From CAYNTC01 sp964432925 (GTDB lineage Bacteria > Planctomycetota > Phycisphaerae > Sedimentisphaerales > Anaerobacaceae), in NCBI GenBank assembly GCA_964432925.1, contig CAYSPM010000157.1:1-5709 (forward strand): DNA of 5,709 bases, written 5' to 3'. The notes under the pieces are model-generated. The model worked only from the letters and a program-made list of their open reading frames with translations. It was not told the DNA's origin and did no database searches. Positions 5,145 through 5,709 of this stretch are shown piece by piece (position 1 is the stretch's first letter; each line of letters opens with the position of its first letter). The translations under genes were made by a program, and so were the position numbers.

Positions 5145-5709
5145 ATGGAAGCGATAGAAAAAAAAGTCTTATTCATCGATAACTTCGATTCTTTCACGTA
5201 CAATCTGGTCGATGATTTCTGCAAGCGTAATTGTCAGGCCAAAGTCTACCGTGCTGACACTAACCTTGAGGATCTCAAGACAGTGGCTGCTGAATTCGAT
5301 CCTGACTTGCTTGTGATCTCACCTGGACCTGGTACGCCTGAGACGGCTGGTGTCTCACTTTCAGCGGTTGGCTACTTCAAAGATAAACTGCCCATATTTG
5401 GCGTTTGCCTGGGCCATCAGGTGGTCATACAGCATTTCGGCGGAAAGATCGGGCATGCACCGGAGCCGGTGCACGGCAAGCCTTCAAGAGTAACGCACAA
5501 CGAAAAAGAATTATTTGCCGGCGTTGAGAACCCGCTGCAAGCAGGTAGATACCACAGCCTTATCGCTGTCGAAATTCCAGACTGTCTGGAAAAAACCGCT
5601 GATTTTGAAGGCATTATCATGGGTGTGCAGCACAAAGAGCTTCCAATATTTGGCGTGCAGTTTCACCCCGAAAGTATTTTGACACCTGCCGGCGGAAAAA
5701 TAATTGAAA
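5145..5709 (+). CDS. trpG: Anthranilate synthase component II (glutamine amidotransferase), 3' end outside window
   Basis: This frame is open from ATG 5145 to the window end (188 codons, no stop). It is a class I glutamine amidotransferase, which releases ammonia from glutamine for TrpE. Visible signatures are DNFDSFTYNL (12-21), the oxyanion motif SPGPGTPE (59-66), the nucleophile Cys88 in GVCLGHQ (86-92), HGKPS (110-114), RYHSL (135-139), and the catalytic His174 and Glu176 in QFHPES (172-177). FAGVENP...RYHSL and FHPESILT match the enteric-type TrpG domain closely. TrpG proteins usually end near 190-200 residues, so the end is close unless, as in E. coli, it is fused to TrpD; this cannot be decided here. 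The SD GAAGGA (5133-5138) is six bases before the ATG. A small imperfect hairpin (5110-5133) lies in the gap after trpE. PabA is the main alternative, but pairing with trpE and trpL argues for TrpG. Confidence 0.94.
   Translation, partial: MEAIEKKVLFIDNFDSFTYNLVDDFCKRNCQAKVYRADTNLEDLKTVAAEFDPDLLVISPGPGTPETAGVSLSAVGYFKDKLPIFGVCLGHQVVIQHFGGKIGHAPEPVHGKPSRVTHNEKELFAGVENPLQAGRYHSLIAVEIPDCLEKTADFEGIIMGVQHKELPIFGVQFHPESILTPAGGKIIE

Overview
The window carries the start of a tryptophan-biosynthesis operon (trpL-trpE-trpG) behind what reads as a complete ribosome-mediated transcription attenuator. Upstream lie an FHA-domain signalling gene, a WYL-family regulator and a tRNA-Thr. The source is a bacterium with sigma70-type promoters and moderate base composition. 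The FHA protein (GRR...SRRHC...NSRNGTYLNG core directly at the N-terminus, then VGPLMFVIQIDG) resembles small FHA proteins I associate with Planctomycetota, perhaps the Phycisphaerae side. The TrpE, TrpG and attenuator are of the enteric/proteobacterial type. The phylum is an inference from memory of family resemblance, not a database result.

Layout. Minus strand, 1-1487: a truncated tRNA-Thr(UGU) at the left edge with its own promoter, then a 323-aa HTH/WYL transcriptional regulator read from a consensus-like promoter about 140 bp upstream of its start. No gene is seen in 53-343. The middle (1316-2482) is about 1.2 kb without a convincing large gene. It holds a 263-bp palindromic repeat (1737-1999) and a strong promoter (2233-2261). 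The predicted start of that promoter coincides with one arm of a 13-bp inverted repeat that closes a 171-nt, hairpin-rich RNA segment (2269-2439) just before the FHA gene.

Plus strand, 2483-5709: the FHA protein, then an 87-bp palindromic repeat (3077-3163) whose end matches that of the first. Next come a TTGACA-17-TTTAAT promoter, a 17-codon leader peptide with three consecutive Trp codons, mutually exclusive antiterminator and terminator hairpins, trpE, and trpG (cut by the window end).

How the parts work together. TrpE and TrpG are the two subunits of anthranilate synthase, the first committed step from chorismate to tryptophan. When charged tRNA-Trp is scarce, the ribosome stalls on the Trp codons of trpL, the antiterminator forms, and transcription reaches trpE. 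When Trp is plentiful, the ribosome runs to the stop codon, region 2 is masked and the terminator forms. The FHA and WYL genes have no visible link to tryptophan synthesis.
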